A program made the translations under genes and the position numbers. From assembly GCA_009835985.1 (NCBI GenBank), contig VXWI01000036.1, positions 107,470 through 171,469 of the forward strand: DNA of 64,000 nucleotides, written 5' to 3'. The stretch is from Acidobacteriota bacterium. Lineage in GTDB: Bacteria; Acidobacteriota; Vicinamibacteria; Marinacidobacterales; Marinacidobacteraceae. The notes under the pieces were generated by a model. That model did not search any database, was not told the DNA's origin, and saw nothing but the letters and a program-made list of their open reading frames with translations. Of this stretch, positions 36,479 through 45,590 are shown piece by piece (positions within the stretch are counted from its first letter, which is position 1; each line of letters begins with the position of its first letter).

Positions 36479-37510
36479 GTGAACGTCTTCCGGCCCTGGC
36501 TCCGCGCCCGGTGGCATTTCGGTTTCGGCGCCGCCGCCACGGCGGCCGCCGGCGTCGTCGTCTCCGGCACGCTCGGGTTCATGTGGATCGAGTCGTGGGA
36601 CCTCGCGGACGCGTTCTACATGACGATCATCACGGTCTCGACGGTGGGCTACGGCGAGGTGCAGCCGCTCTCGCCCACCGGCCGGCTCTTCGCCGTACTG
36701 CTCATCGGGGGCGGAGTGGCAACCCTGGGGTACTCGTTCGGAGCGCTGGCCCAATGGGTCACCGAGGCGCCGCTGCAGCGGCAGGAAAGGAGAGTGAGAC
36801 GCATGAAGGACCACATCATCGTGTGCGGCTTCGGCAGGATGGGCCAGCGGGTCACGGCAGGTCTGCAGCGGCACGGGAACGAGGTGTGCGTGATCGAGAA
36901 GTCTCCGGACGTCGTCGAAGCCGCGCTCCGCCAGGGAGTCACCGTGATCCACGGGGATGCAACGGCGGAAGAGACGCTCGAACACGCCGGGGTACGGCGC
37001 GCTGCGACCATCGTCGCCCTCCTCGCGAACGACAGCGACAACCTGTCGATCACCATGACCGCCAGCGCGCTCCGTCCCGGGGTCCGCGTCATCGCCCGGT
37101 CCGAGGAAGACCGTTCCCGCGCGAACCTGGAACGCGCGGGCGCCGCCACCCACGACGTCATCTCGCCGCACCTCACCGCCAGCCGCGTAGTGCTCCGCAA
37201 TCTCTGTGGTTCGGACACCCACCACCTGCTGCACGGGATCTCCGAAATGACTCATCCGGGATTCGGGTCCGCTGAACTCTTCGTGACCGCCGGGTCCGAA
37301 CTCGCAGGAAGAACGATCGCCGATTCGGCCCTGGGTCGGGAAGCCAACGTCCTCGTGCTGGCGATTCGACGCGACGGACAGGAACTCATGATTGCACCCA
37401 CGGGGGATCAGCCGATCGAGCGCGGCGACAAGCTCATGCTCATCGGAGACCGGGAGGACCTGAAGAAGCTGGGAGCGTCGATCGAGGAATACCAGGTGGA
37501 TGCGCCCTGA
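36479..37510 (+). CDS. potassium channel family protein with TrkA-N (RCK) and TrkA-C domains
   Basis: ITVSTVGYGEVQPLSPTGRLFAVLL pore; DHIIVCGFGRMGQRVTAGLQRHGNEVCVIEKSPD Rossmann; GTG start. Confidence 0.92.
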   Translation: MNVFRPWLRARWHFGFGAAATAAAGVVVSGTLGFMWIESWDLADAFYMTIITVSTVGYGEVQPLSPTGRLFAVLLIGGGVATLGYSFGALAQWVTEAPLQRQERRVRRMKDHIIVCGFGRMGQRVTAGLQRHGNEVCVIEKSPDVVEAALRQGVTVIHGDATAEETLEHAGVRRAATIVALLANDSDNLSITMTASALRPGVRVIARSEEDRSRANLERAGAATHDVISPHLTASRVVLRNLCGSDTHHLLHGISEMTHPGFGSAELFVTAGSELAGRTIADSALGREANVLVLAIRRDGQELMIAPTGDQPIERGDKLMLIGDREDLKKLGASIEEYQVDAP

Positions 37511-37571
37511 CGGACCGTTCGTCAACGGGCGCATCCAGTCAGGTCAGTCCGGGCTTCCCGCGGAGGCCCCG

Positions 37572-37988
37572 ATGACTTCGCCGCAACCGCGCAGCTATCG
37601 CGCCTGCCTCGCGTACGGAGCCGCCTATACCGGCGTCTTCGTGGCGGTCGCCGTGGGGCGCCTGCTGTTGATGGAAGACGTGGGGGCGCTCCCGGTCGTG
37701 AACCTCGCCACCGTCATCCCCGGGCTGGTCCTCGCCTACGCCGCCGGGTGCCTTTTCGCCCTGCCGCTGATCTGGACGCTGCGGCGTTTCCGGATGAGCC
37801 CACGGATTCCCATCCTGTTCTGGTCGGCGGCGGTGCCGGTTTCCGCGCTCGGGAGCATTCTCGGCGGACTGCTCGGGCCGCCCGGCATCCTGCTCCTGGG
37901 CGGACTCCCCGTTCTGGCCGCGCTCGGGCTGGCCTTCGCGCTCCAGGCGGTCTGGACGCGGCGCGGCTCCGCAGCGCCGGACGGCTGA
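37572..37988 (+). CDS. hypothetical multipass membrane protein
   Basis: Four hydrophobic segments; ATG MTSPQPRSYRAC. Confidence 0.6.
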   Translation: MTSPQPRSYRACLAYGAAYTGVFVAVAVGRLLLMEDVGALPVVNLATVIPGLVLAYAAGCLFALPLIWTLRRFRMSPRIPILFWSAAVPVSALGSILGGLLGPPGILLLGGLPVLAALGLAFALQAVWTRRGSAAPDG

Positions 37989-38059
37989 GCCGGCGAGTGG
38001 ATTTGAACCACCGACCTGCTGATTACGAATCAGCTGCTCTACCCCTGAGCTACACCGGC
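37988..38059 (-). tRNA. tRNA-Thr (CGT)
   Basis: Minus: GCCGGTGTAGCTCAGGGGTAGAGCAGCTGATTCGTAATCAGCAGGTCGGTGGTTCAAATCCACTCGCCGGCT; anticodon loop TTCGTAA. Confidence 0.94.
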
Positions 38060-38184
38060 TAGCCTTCGCAATTGTAGGCTGGCGCCGGACCCCGCGGGGC
38101 ACCCCCGGCTCGGCCGCCTCGATCGGCGATGCCCCGGCCGGGTGGTGCGGTGCGTGACGGCGAGACGCTCAAACTCCCCTCCCC

Positions 38185-39228
38185 ATGACGAGAGACCCAC
38201 CGCACCGGTCGGCAGACGGAGGTCTCGCCTACCAGCGGCGCATCCTGGAAGGCGTCGCGCGGACGTTCGCGCTCACCATCCGCCCTCTGCCCGGGAATCT
38301 CTACGACGCTACCGGGAATCTCTACCTCCTCTGCCGGATCGCCGACACCATCGAGGACGAGCCGGCCCTCTCGCCGGACGAGAAGGGAGCTTTCTCGAGC
38401 CGCCTCGTCGCGCTCGTCTCGGGCGACGGCGACCCCGTCGGGTTCTCTCGTGATCTGGGAGAGCGGCTGTCCGCGGCCACGGCGAACGAACGCGACCTGA
38501 TCGCCAATGCGGAGCGGGTCCTGAGCGTCACCGCCCGCTTCAGCGACGCGCAGCGCGAGGCGATCCAGCGCTGCGTCCGCATCATGACGCGCGGCATGGT
38601 GGAGTTTCAGCGCGGCGCCAGCATCCGCGGCCTCCGGAACCTCGAGGACCTGAACCGCTACTGCTACCACGTCGCCGGGGTGGTGGGGGAAACGCTCACT
38701 GCGTTCTTCTGCGAGTACTCCGCCGAGATGCGCAAGCGGCGCGAGGACCTGTTCGCGCTGTCGGTTTCCTTCGGCCAGGGGCTCCAGATGATCAACGTCC
38801 TGAAGGACATCTGGGAGGACCACCGCCGCGGCGCCTGCTGGCTGCCGCGGGACGTCTTCCGCGCCGCGGGTCTCGAACTCCACGCGCTTCCCGCCGGAAG
38901 GAGCGATCCGGCGTTTGCCGCGGGGCTGCTCGAACTCGTCGCCGTCACCCGCCAGCATCTTGAGGCGGCGCTGCGTTACACGCTCATCATTCCGTCCCGC
39001 GAGACGGGAATCCGCCGGTTCTGCCTGTGGCCCCTGGGTCTGGCGATGCTGACCCTGAGGCGTATCCGGCGGACGCCAGCGTTCGCGAGCGGTGGGGAGG
39101 TCAAGGTATCCCGCCGCACCGTCTGGGCGGTCGTGGTCATCACCAGCGTCTTCGCCCGCTCGAACCTGGCCCTCCGGCTCCTTTTCAGACTTTGCGCCCG
39201 CGGCCTCCCGCAGCCGTCGGGAGCATGA
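38185..39228 (+). CDS. squalene/phytoene synthase family protein (paralog 1)
   Basis: RIADTIEDE and INVLKDIWEDHRRGACWLP Asp-rich motifs; CYHVAGVVGE. Confidence 0.9.
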   Translation: MTRDPPHRSADGGLAYQRRILEGVARTFALTIRPLPGNLYDATGNLYLLCRIADTIEDEPALSPDEKGAFSSRLVALVSGDGDPVGFSRDLGERLSAATANERDLIANAERVLSVTARFSDAQREAIQRCVRIMTRGMVEFQRGASIRGLRNLEDLNRYCYHVAGVVGETLTAFFCEYSAEMRKRREDLFALSVSFGQGLQMINVLKDIWEDHRRGACWLPRDVFRAAGLELHALPAGRSDPAFAAGLLELVAVTRQHLEAALRYTLIIPSRETGIRRFCLWPLGLAMLTLRRIRRTPAFASGGEVKVSRRTVWAVVVITSVFARSNLALRLLFRLCARGLPQPSGA

Positions 39229-40277
39229 CGATCGCGTCGCCCGGCAACGGGACGGACAGCGACCTCGCCTACCAGGCGAGGATCCTCCAGGCCGTTTCGC
39301 GCACCTACGCCCTCACGATCCCCGCCCTTCCCGATCGTCTCCGCCCGGTGGTCGGCAACGCCTATCTGCTCTGCCGCGTCACCGACACGATCGAAGACGA
39401 GTCCGGGTTTTCTCCAGCGCAGAAAGCGGTGTTCTGGGAACGCCTGATCGAGGTCGTCGCCGGACGCGGGGACGCGGCATCCTTCGGCCGCGATCTGGCG
39501 GCGGCGCTGACGCCCGCGACGCCGGAGCCGGAGCGGGAGCTCGCGGCGGGCGCGAGGCGCATCCTGCGCGTGACCGCGCGGCTTCGCGCCCCGCAGCGGG
39601 CGGCCATCGAACGCTGTATCCGGGTGATGTCGCGGGGCATGGCGGAGTTTCAGCGGGACCCGGGCTCCGTCGGCCTGAAGGACCTCGGCCAACTCGACCG
39701 GTATTGCTATTTCGTCGCCGGGGTCGTCGGCGAAATGCTCGTCGAGCTGTTCTGCGACTACTCCCAGGAGATCGCGGACCGCCGGAAGGAGCTGACGGCC
39801 CTCGCGGTCTCCCACGCCCAGGGGCTGCAGATGGCCAACATTCTCAAGGACCTCTGGGACGACTGGGAGAACGGCGCCTGCTGGCTCCCCGAGGACGTGT
39901 TCCGCGCCGCCGGTTTCGACCTCGCCTCCCTCGCCGCGGGCCGGGCCGCTCCGGGATTCGACGAAGGGCTCTCCCGACTGGTGGCGATCACCCGCGGCCA
40001 CCTGTCGAACGCACTCCGGTTCATCCTGCTGATTCCGAGGCGCGAGACCGGGATCCGTCGGCATCTCCTGTGGGCCGTCGCACTGGCGGTGCTCGTGCTG
40101 CGGCGCATCCACCGAAACCCGTCCTTCCGGCTGGGCCGAACGATCCGGCTGTCGCGGTTCAGCGTGGGCGCCGTCGTCGCGGTCACGAGCGTCGCGGCCA
40201 GCCGGGATTCGGTCCTGACGTTCCTGTTCCGGGCGGCGACCCGCGGACTGCCGCCGGTCCCGCCGCCCGGAAGCTGA
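39225..40277 (+). CDS. squalene/phytoene synthase family protein (paralog 2)
   Basis: RVTDTIEDE and ANILKDLWDDWENGACWLP; ATGA overlap with paralog 1. Confidence 0.9.
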   Translation: MTIASPGNGTDSDLAYQARILQAVSRTYALTIPALPDRLRPVVGNAYLLCRVTDTIEDESGFSPAQKAVFWERLIEVVAGRGDAASFGRDLAAALTPATPEPERELAAGARRILRVTARLRAPQRAAIERCIRVMSRGMAEFQRDPGSVGLKDLGQLDRYCYFVAGVVGEMLVELFCDYSQEIADRRKELTALAVSHAQGLQMANILKDLWDDWENGACWLPEDVFRAAGFDLASLAAGRAAPGFDEGLSRLVAITRGHLSNALRFILLIPRRETGIRRHLLWAVALAVLVLRRIHRNPSFRLGRTIRLSRFSVGAVVAVTSVAASRDSVLTFLFRAATRGLPPVPPPGS

Positions 40278-40283
40278 CGGGCG

Positions 40284-41102
40284 CTACCGGTTGGTGTTGA
40301 GGCGGACGACGATCCCGAGGGTCAGCGCGGACACCGTGGGACTCCCCACTCCACCTTCGGCGAGCCGCAGCGCGTCGGTTTCTTCGTCCCGGAACTCGAT
40401 CCGGCGGTAGTCGAACGCCAGCAAGACCGGAGCCCCCGGGAAGGGCACCTTGATCCCGATGCCGACCACGACCGCACCGGATTCGAAGGGCTCGGCTCCC
40501 TCGACCTCCGACGTTCGCCACGCGTAGCCGACGACTCCATAGGGAGTGACGGCGGCGCGCGGCCACTGCAACACCGCGGACACCGAGGCCTCCTGGCTCA
40601 CCTGTTCCAAAGGCTCCGGGAAGACGGTGAACCCGGCCTCCTCATCGGTCACCGAGAACTCGAAATCGGTCGTCGTCCGGGTGAAACCGGCTTCCGCTCC
40701 CAGGTAGCGGTTCACGAAGAACGCTCCGCGGGCGCCGAGGTGCTGGCCGAACCCGACGTCCTCGGCTTCCGCGCTCACCGTCTGGAAGATGTTCCGGGAA
40801 AACCCGAGGTCCTGATTCACCAGTTGGCTGCCGATGACGACGCCGGCTTCGGCGTGCGTCCAGTCCCCCGGTTGCGAGAAGACGGGCCCCTGGCGGCTCG
40901 GCGCCGCCTGCGTGACGCTGGATGCCCGCTCCGCCGCCTCGCGGAGGCTCCGCAGGATCTCGCCGAGTTCGCGGGCATCCGGGCCGGGAACGGCCGACCC
41001 GCCGGGGTTCGGGCCCGGACTCGTTCCCGGGGGCGCCGCGGCGGCGAGGCTCGCCGTCAGCACGACCAGCAGGGCCGCAGCGACTGGCGGCCGCGGGTTC
41101 AC
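40284..41102 (-). CDS. hypothetical outer-membrane beta-barrel-like protein
   Basis: Signal peptide; alternating strands, ending SALTLGIVVRLNTNR. Confidence 0.6.
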   Translation of the reverse strand: MNPRPPVAAALLVVLTASLAAAAPPGTSPGPNPGGSAVPGPDARELGEILRSLREAAERASSVTQAAPSRQGPVFSQPGDWTHAEAGVVIGSQLVNQDLGFSRNIFQTVSAEAEDVGFGQHLGARGAFFVNRYLGAEAGFTRTTTDFEFSVTDEEAGFTVFPEPLEQVSQEASVSAVLQWPRAAVTPYGVVGYAWRTSEVEGAEPFESGAVVVGIGIKVPFPGAPVLLAFDYRRIEFRDEETDALRLAEGGVGSPTVSALTLGIVVRLNTNR

Positions 41103-42109
41103 TGGCTGACCTCGAGGTTGACCTCGGTCGCCCCGCCCTCCGCGACCGCCACGAGGCGGGGATGCACGGAGACGCTGAAGTCCGTGTCCGCCCGACCGAA
41201 CGGGAAGAAGTAGGCGGTGGCCGTATGGCCCGCGGGGATCGGATTCACGCGCAGCACGTAACGGCCGTCGGGCAGTCCGGCGATCTCGTAGCTGCCCTCC
41301 CCGTCCGCCCAGCCTCCCACGGTGTGGTCGAGCACCGGCTCGTAGGCGACCACGTGGGCATAGCGCACCGCCTCCCCCGAAGCGCGGCGAACCACGCCGT
41401 GGATGCTCCCGGCGGGAGCTGTCGCGCCGGGGTAGAGAACCGACGCTCCGGTGACATCGTCGGCAGTGAGCTCCCGCCCGAGGGCGGTGCCGCTTCCGAA
41501 CCCGTACGGCCACATGACGCTCGAGCCGGCAAGCAGCGAGCCCTCCGACTGGCGGCCGACACCCGAATGACCCAGCCCGAGAAAGTGGCCCACTTCGTGA
41601 ATCATCGTCGAGCGGTAGTCCCAGCCTCCCGCTTCGGGGGTGTCTGTCCAGGCATAGGCCGGGTTGATGATGATGTCCGCCTCGGCAATGACTCCGGTCT
41701 CGATGATGGTGAGCCAGCTCGTGACCGCCAGCGTGGCGTCGGAGAGCCCGAACTGCGCCAACTGTTCGCGCGAAGTGAAGCCCACCGCGTTGGTCCGGTC
41801 GAAGAACTCGAAGGGCCGCTGGTTGGTCTTGCCGCGGTACGAGAACGCGAGACCGACCGCGTCCGGGGCGCTCCAGGTGTCAAAGGCCGCTCTCGTCTCG
41901 GCGACCACCTCGTCCACCGTCATCGAGTCGTCCGCCACGTTGGCCACCCAGTACCCGACGGGACGGAGGCCGTCGGCCCAGACGAAGCCGCGACCGCGGA
42001 TCAACTGGTATGCGGAGGCTGCCGGGATCCCCAAGGACAGCACAAGCAGGGCCGCGAGCCCGCGGACCGCCCGGCGGGACCCGGCGGCGGAGGAACGCCG
42101 CCCTCTCAC
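41099..42109 (-). CDS. matrixin-like zinc metalloprotease with carboxypeptidase-regulatory-like C-terminal domain
   Basis: STMIHEVGHFLGLGHSGV (HExxHxxGxxH); GSIHGVVRRASGEAVRYAHVVAYEPV...GSYEIAGLPDGRYVLRV. Confidence 0.8.
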   Translation of the reverse strand: MRGRRSSAAGSRRAVRGLAALLVLSLGIPAASAYQLIRGRGFVWADGLRPVGYWVANVADDSMTVDEVVAETRAAFDTWSAPDAVGLAFSYRGKTNQRPFEFFDRTNAVGFTSREQLAQFGLSDATLAVTSWLTIIETGVIAEADIIINPAYAWTDTPEAGGWDYRSTMIHEVGHFLGLGHSGVGRQSEGSLLAGSSVMWPYGFGSGTALGRELTADDVTGASVLYPGATAPAGSIHGVVRRASGEAVRYAHVVAYEPVLDHTVGGWADGEGSYEIAGLPDGRYVLRVNPIPAGHTATAYFFPFGRADTDFSVSVHPRLVAVAEGGATEVNLEVSQ

Positions 42110-42684
42110 TGAGCGAGCGCCTCCCGCACGATGCGGCGCACCTGGTCGAGCGGCACCGGTCCCGCCGACAGGGCGGAGCCGGGCGCCGGCGGCACGCCGT
42201 CGGGATCCTTGAGGGTCAGGCCGGCCAGGGACCGGTCGAGCACCCGGTTGCCGGTCTTCGGATCGCGGCCCACCGTGAACTTGCCCGACGCCATGCCCAG
42301 CACGGTCGGAACTCGCCCGGCACCGCCGTCGCTGAACACGAGAACCTCCTCACCGAGGTGAAAGGCGGGAGATCCCGGGACCACGAGCCGGTAGCCCTCG
42401 GCCTCGCCTCCCAGGAACCTCAGGGTAAGCACGTTTCGGCGGCCCCCCTTGAGGTACTCGTCCACCTCGATGGTGACGAAGGTGTGGATGCCGGTGCGCC
42501 GCGCATTCAACTGGCTGGCGATGCCGATCACCTGGCCCGTGAAGATCTGGTCCGCCTGGACGGCCATCTCATCGAGCGTCAACCGCCGCACCGTGGACGC
42601 CTCGAGCCCACCGGCCAGGACCACCAACGCGAGCGTCGGAAGGACCCTGGCCACACCGGTTTGCGTCACTCTCGCGGACACGGA
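42106..42684 (-). CDS. hypothetical secreted protein
   Basis: Signal peptide; IFTGQVIGIASQLNARRTGIHTFVTIEVDEYLKG; overlaps next gene by 4 nt. Confidence 0.6.
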   Translation of the reverse strand, partial: SVSARVTQTGVARVLPTLALVVLAGGLEASTVRRLTLDEMAVQADQIFTGQVIGIASQLNARRTGIHTFVTIEVDEYLKGGRRNVLTLRFLGGEAEGYRLVVPGSPAFHLGEEVLVFSDGGAGRVPTVLGMASGKFTVGRDPKTGNRVLDRSLAGLTLKDPDGVPPAPGSALSAGPVPLDQVRRIVREALAQ

Positions 42685-42879
42685 TACAAGGCTCCCCGAC
42701 GCATTCGGCACGGCTTCAGAAAGGTAGCACGGCGAAACCGCCCGGCCCGCCGGCGCCCGGCCATCCGCGCCGGATCGCGACGTGAGGCGGCGCTGGGCGC
42801 GGCTCGGAGCGCCGCGCGGTGCCGAGACCGGCGTGCCGCACCCACCGCTCCGCCGTCCTGCCCCATTAGCATCCTGCCG

Positions 42880-43926
42880 ATGAGCCGGTCCGGGACCGTG
42901 GTGCGGATCGGCCGCAAGGTTGCGACAGTGCTGCTCGCTCCCGGCGCGCGCGGGGAGCCGGAGTCGCTGTTCCGCTGCGCGCTCGGTGGAAGGCTCTTCG
43001 GATCGCGGGGTGGGCGAGCGTCGGGAACCGCCGCCGTCGTGGGAGACGAGGTTCTCGTCGAGGAGATCGAGCCAGGCGGACGGGAGCCCTCCCGGCCCGG
43101 GAGGCCCGGCGGGCGCATCACCGCGGTGCTTCCTCGCAAGAACGCGCTGCGCCGGGCGGTCGGACCGCCGGAACGGCGGGAGATGCGCGTCTTCGCAGCG
43201 AATCTGGACCGGTGCTACATCGTCTCGGCTTTTGCGGAGCCGCCGTACCGGACCGGTTTCGTCGACCGCTCGCTGGTGGTTGCCTACGACGCCGGCGTGA
43301 CGCCGGTCCTGGTCTTCAACAAACTCGACCTCGCGGCGCGGGGCGACCTCGAGGGTCTCGATCGGGACCTTGCGCCATATCGCGCCCTGGCGCTGGAAGT
43401 GCACCGCACGAGTACGCGAAGCGGAGCGGGCCTCGACGCGTTCCGGGCCGGTGTGGCGGGTGGCCGGGCGGTGCTGTTCGGCCATTCGGGAGTCGGGAAG
43501 ACGGAACTGCTCGCCGCCCTCGGAATACCCGGACGACGGAGCGGCGGACTCGATCGCCGCGGCCGGGGCCGCCACACGACGACCGCCGCCGAACTGATCC
43601 GGCTCCCCGGCGGCGGCGAGATCGTGGACACGCCGGGAATCCGGGCGCTGGGCCTCGACGGGCTGACCGAGGCCCGCATCCGCGCCGCCCATCCCGACCT
43701 CGCCCGGTACGCCGGAGACTGCCGCTTCCCCGACTGTTCCCACCGCACCGAACCCGACTGCGCGGTCCGGGCGGCGGTGGCCGCCGGGAAGGCCGACCCG
43801 GCCCGCTACGAGACCCTGAACCGCCTCGCCGGCGAAGCCGCCGGACTCACCGAAGCGGCAGACTCGACGGCGGTGGAGCCGGCGCGCGAAACGACGGACC
43901 AACTCCTGCCGGCTTCACGGGAATGA
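42880..43926 (+). CDS. rsgA: ribosome small-subunit-dependent GTPase A
   Basis: Permuted GTPase order: VFNKLD ... GHSGVGKTELL ... GGEIVDTPGIRALGL; C-terminal Zn knuckle CRFPDCSHRTEPDCAV. Confidence 0.94.
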   Translation: MSRSGTVVRIGRKVATVLLAPGARGEPESLFRCALGGRLFGSRGGRASGTAAVVGDEVLVEEIEPGGREPSRPGRPGGRITAVLPRKNALRRAVGPPERREMRVFAANLDRCYIVSAFAEPPYRTGFVDRSLVVAYDAGVTPVLVFNKLDLAARGDLEGLDRDLAPYRALALEVHRTSTRSGAGLDAFRAGVAGGRAVLFGHSGVGKTELLAALGIPGRRSGGLDRRGRGRHTTTAAELIRLPGGGEIVDTPGIRALGLDGLTEARIRAAHPDLARYAGDCRFPDCSHRTEPDCAVRAAVAAGKADPARYETLNRLAGEAAGLTEAADSTAVEPARETTDQLLPASRE

Positions 43927-45559
43927 GGCGGGCGATCTCGCCCACCAACTCCTCGAGTCCCTCTCCAGTGACCCCGGAAACGTGCCAGGTCTCGACTCCG
44001 GCCAGACGCTCCGGCAGCGCGGCCCTGGCCACCTCGTCGAGCCGGTCCACCTTGTTGAGCAGGACGATCCGCGGGATCTCCTCGAACCCCAACTCCGCGA
44101 GCAGTCCTTCCACGGCGCCGGCCCGGGAGTCGAGACGGGGACTCGAGGCGTCCACCACCTGCAGCAGCAGCGACGCCGCCGAGATTTCCTCGAGCGTGCC
44201 GCGAAACGCCTCGATGAGGTCCTCGGGGAGATCGTGGATGAAACCGACGGTGTCGGCGAGCAGCACCTCGCGCTCGACCGGCACCCGCAACCGCCGGTTC
44301 GTCGGATCGAGGGTTTCGAACATGCGGTCGCCGGCAGCCACTTCGCTGCGGGTCAACCGGTTGAGCAGCGTGGACTTGCCCGCGTTCGTATAGCCGACGA
44401 GGGACACCACCGGAAGGCCTCGCACCTCGCGGCGCTTCCGGCGCACGCCGCGCTTGACCGCGACCTGGGCGAGGTCGCGCTGCAGCCGGGCGATGCGCTC
44501 GCGCACCCGCCGGCGGTCCACCTCGAGGCGCGTCTCTCCAGGTCCCCGGCCCCCGATCCCGCCGCCGAGCCGCGAGAGCGAGGTGTCCCGCTGGACGAGC
44601 CGAGGCAACCGGTAGCGCAACTGGGCGAGCTCGACCTGCAGCTTCCCCTCCCGGCTCGTCGCCCGGCGGGCGAAGATGTCGAGGATCAACTGGGTCCGGT
44701 CGAGGACCTTGAGATCGGTGGCCTGCGAGATGTTTCGCGCCTGGGACGGGCTCAGGTCGCAGGCGAACAGGATCAGGTCCGCGCCGCGGTCGAGCGCCCG
44801 GATCACCATCGCCTCGAGCTTCCCGCGGCCCACCAGCGTGCGGGGATCGAGGCGGGCCCGGCGCTGCACGAGCGAGTCCACCACTTCGAGACCCGCATCC
44901 CGCGCCAGTTCCGCCAGTTCCTCCGTCACGTCCCCGAGCGGGAGCGCCTTCTCCCCCACCCCGACGAGAATCGCGCGTCCCGAGTACCGGCGGCCCGGGC
45001 GGTCCGGGGCGAATCGGGCGAACATTCGCTCCAGGTCCGAGAGGAGCTCCGTGCAGTCGAGGTCCAGTTGACTCGGAGCAACCGACGGCAGCAGCTCCCA
45101 GGGCGTCTCCGCTTCGGACCCTTCGTGACTGGGACGGCCGGGCGGCCGCAGGTGAGCGGCGTGAACGACTCCGGGAAGACCGTCGTCCCGCACCGTCAGG
45201 GCCGCGATCAGGTCGAGCCGGAGCAGAACGAGGTCGGCGAGGTCGTCGCGGGTCAGCGGTTCGTCAGCCAGGTGGGTGTGGACGAACCGCAACCCGCGCA
45301 GCCGCCGCCCCGCAACCCGCTGGCGCTTCAGGTCCGGCAGTTCGATGCGGTGCGCGTCTCCCACCCCGACCCAGGTGATGGTCCCGCGCCGGTCCACGAG
45401 CGCCCCCACCTGCCGCCGGATCGTGTGGGAAATGCCCGCGAGCTGGCGGGCGAACTCCTGGGTAAGGAGCGCGGCCGGAGGCAGCCGCCGCTGGCCGAGG
45501 CGCTCCAGTACCTTCCGGTCGCGGGACTTGAGGCCCGCGGTTTCCCCTTCTACCCGCAA
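43847..45559 (-). CDS. hflX: GTPase HflX
   Basis: RTLVGRGKLEAMV; RLGGGIGGRGPGETRLEVDRR; VSLVGYTNAGKSTLLNRLT; LADTVGFIHDLPEDLIEAFRGTLEEI. Confidence 0.95.
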   Translation of the reverse strand: MRVEGETAGLKSRDRKVLERLGQRRLPPAALLTQEFARQLAGISHTIRRQVGALVDRRGTITWVGVGDAHRIELPDLKRQRVAGRRLRGLRFVHTHLADEPLTRDDLADLVLLRLDLIAALTVRDDGLPGVVHAAHLRPPGRPSHEGSEAETPWELLPSVAPSQLDLDCTELLSDLERMFARFAPDRPGRRYSGRAILVGVGEKALPLGDVTEELAELARDAGLEVVDSLVQRRARLDPRTLVGRGKLEAMVIRALDRGADLILFACDLSPSQARNISQATDLKVLDRTQLILDIFARRATSREGKLQVELAQLRYRLPRLVQRDTSLSRLGGGIGGRGPGETRLEVDRRRVRERIARLQRDLAQVAVKRGVRRKRREVRGLPVVSLVGYTNAGKSTLLNRLTRSEVAAGDRMFETLDPTNRRLRVPVEREVLLADTVGFIHDLPEDLIEAFRGTLEEISAASLLLQVVDASSPRLDSRAGAVEGLLAELGFEEIPRIVLLNKVDRLDEVARAALPERLAGVETWHVSGVTGEGLEELVGEIARLIPVKPAGVGPSFRAPAPPPSSLPLR

Positions 45560-45590
45560 GGGAGGGCGTTAGCAGCCTGTTCCGGTGCCG

